DNA from: Lachnospiraceae bacterium
GTDB lineage: Bacteria > Bacillota > Clostridia > Lachnospirales > Lachnospiraceae
Length of the DNA: 6,368 nt
Direction: 5' to 3'
Assembly: GCA_003519685.1 (NCBI GenBank)
Contig: DOWG01000029.1
Span: forward strand, 3,435-9,802
Position 1 is the first letter of the stretch. Each line of letters opens with the position of its first letter. The notes under the pieces are model-generated. The model saw only the letters and a program-made list of their open reading frames with translations. It was not told where the DNA came from and did no database searches. Shown in pieces: positions 5,265 through 6,368 of the stretch. The position numbers were made by a program, and so were the translations under genes.

Positions 5265-6227
5265 ATGCTTCAAGTTGTAATGGAAGAAAAACTCGACTAC
5301 CTTTCCTTTATTAACACGGTTTGCGGTAAGGTAAAGGAAGCCCTGGGGGAGGAATATCAAGTGCAGATCTGTAAAGTGATCAAGAACAATTCACTGGAGC
5401 TTGATAGTCTTGTCGTTTTGAAGAAAGGAAGAAATTATGCACCCAACATCTATCTGTTGTCCTATTATGAATCCTATCTTGGGGGGACGCCGGTTCCGGA
5501 GATCGTGGGACGGCTCTGCATGTTATATCAAAGCTATGAAGAACCCGTCTTAAGCAGGGATTTTACTTATTCTCTGAAAGAGATGAAGCAATGCATCATA
5601 TACCGTTTAGTAAGTTTTGAAAGGAATCAAAAGCTGCTAAGCCAAATACCCCATATCAAATATCTGGACCTGGCAGTCACCTTTCACTGTGTGGTTCGGG
5701 ATGATGAGGAAGGCATCGGGACAATTCGAATCACGAATGAACATATGAAGCAGTGGAAGACTACGACCGAGGAGCTGAGCTCCTATGCAGCAAAGAATAC
5801 CAGCCGATGGTTTCCGGCCTCTATCCGGAGTATGGAGGAAACGATTCTGGGGCTGCTTCGTGAGGAACACGAACAGAGCAAGGAGGATGTTATAACGGAG
5901 GAATGGATGGAGCAAAGGATTGCGAATCAGCGATCGGAGAAAAAACATACCATGTATATTCTTACGAATCAGAAAGGAATTAATGGAGCTTCCTGCCTTT
6001 TGTACAGTAATCTACTCTTTGATTTTGCCAACAATATTCAATCAGATCTTTATATTCTGCCCAGCTCGATTCATGAAGTGATTCTTGTGCCCTCCCAGAA
6101 AAAAATAAAGAAAGAAAGCCTGGAGCAAATGGTTTGGGAAGTAAACCATACCCATGTGGCACCGGAAGAAGTTCTGTCTGACCGGGTCTACTACTATTCA
6201 AGAGAGAATAATTCAATTCGCTTATAG
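5265..6227 (+). CDS. DUF5688-type protein of unknown function
   Basis: This 320-residue protein has no visible signal peptide or membrane segment and is probably cytoplasmic. It has the hallmarks I associate with DUF5688: a KNNSLELDSLVV segment at 40-51, then an APNIYLLSYYESYLGG segment at 59-74, a central region with RNQKLLSQIPHIKYLDLAVTF at 120-140, and a C-terminal block with LPSSIHEVILVP at 265-276, EVNHTHV at 292-298 and LSDRVYYY at 304-311. I see no nuclease, kinase or other catalytic signature, and the biochemical role is not known to me. AAGGAGG at 5251-5257 lies 7 bases before the ATG at 5265. An ATG at 5261 is in another frame. It has its own likely promoter at 4884-4912 and a long leader, so it is probably regulated separately from the preceding genes. 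The family name is recalled from sequence pattern only. Confidence 0.72.
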   Translation: MLQVVMEEKLDYLSFINTVCGKVKEALGEEYQVQICKVIKNNSLELDSLVVLKKGRNYAPNIYLLSYYESYLGGTPVPEIVGRLCMLYQSYEEPVLSRDFTYSLKEMKQCIIYRLVSFERNQKLLSQIPHIKYLDLAVTFHCVVRDDEEGIGTIRITNEHMKQWKTTTEELSSYAAKNTSRWFPASIRSMEETILGLLREEHEQSKEDVITEEWMEQRIANQRSEKKHTMYILTNQKGINGASCLLYSNLLFDFANNIQSDLYILPSSIHEVILVPSQKKIKKESLEQMVWEVNHTHVAPEEVLSDRVYYYSRENNSIRL

Positions 6228-6331
6228 ATTCTTTATAGATGTTACTGTTCACACCCATCCTATATACCGTGTTATGATTTCGTCAAATGTATCCGAATTG
6301 GAGACGCTTTCGCTTAGTTGCATTACGTAGC

Positions 6332-6367
6332 GGTACATAAGGCTCCAAAATACGGAGCCAAAGTACC
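6332..6367 (+). repeat. Two-part inverted repeat, possible terminator stem at the window edge
   Basis: GGTAC (6332-6336) pairs with GTACC (6363-6367), and GGCTCC (6341-6346) pairs with GGAGCC (6354-6359). A small internal loop separates the two stems and a seven-base loop AAAATAC caps them. The stem begins 104 bases after the DUF5688 stop codon. A terminator is plausible, but the window ends one base after the stem, so no T-tract can be seen. It could equally be part of a dispersed repeat or an operator. Confidence 0.5.
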
Positions 6368-6368
6368 A

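Noticed and set aside
5028..5360. 110-codon reverse-strand open frame over the leader and start of the DUF5688 gene
   Set aside because: Its start lies inside a well-supported gene on the other strand, no ribosome binding site is evident, and the translation resembles no family. AT-rich DNA reading LNLIRMKF-type sequence fits a chance frame.
6248..6278. Possible promoter TTCACA with TATGAT after the DUF5688 gene
   Set aside because: The 19-base spacing is too long and the match weak, and no downstream gene is visible to support it.

Overview
The window looks like chromosomal DNA from an anaerobic, low-to-moderate GC Firmicute, most likely a clostridium of the Lachnospiraceae. This rests on strong AGGAGG-type ribosome binding sites, a clostridial-type NfnAB pair, and a DUF5688-type protein, a family I associate mainly with Lachnospiraceae. 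I see no tRNA, rRNA, insertion sequence, CRISPR array or phage gene. All five supported genes are on the + strand.

Layout. Positions 1-134 are a leader with a candidate promoter and a degenerate direct repeat. Positions 135-1037 and 1068-2456 encode the two subunits of an electron-bifurcating NADH-dependent ferredoxin:NADP+ oxidoreductase (NfnA, NfnB). After 33 bases comes a membrane-anchored GGDEF-EAL cyclic di-GMP enzyme (2490-4025) with both active sites intact. After 61 more bases comes an integral membrane protein resembling the YhhN/TMEM86 (lysoplasmalogenase-like) family (4087-4842). No convincing terminator separates these four genes, so they may form one transcription unit. Positions 4843-5264 are an AT-rich, gene-free stretch. 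It holds a good sigma-A-type promoter (4884-4912) and then about 345 bases of leader with several inverted repeats. It ends in a perfect Shine-Dalgarno and a DUF5688-type gene of unknown function (5265-6227). Positions 6228-6368 have no gene and end in a strong two-part inverted repeat cut close by the window edge.

How the genes may work together. NfnAB exchanges electrons between NADH, reduced ferredoxin and NADPH and so sets the NADPH supply in fermentative anaerobes. The diguanylate cyclase/phosphodiesterase gene directly behind it could couple redox or energy state to second-messenger output, but this is inference from gene order alone. The clearest unexplained signal is the structured leader in front of the DUF5688 gene, where one hairpin arm has two alternative pairing partners. 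I found no clear-cut new multi-gene system. Most coding sequence here is recognisable, and the novelty lies in the gene arrangement, the leader and the uncharacterised DUF5688 protein.
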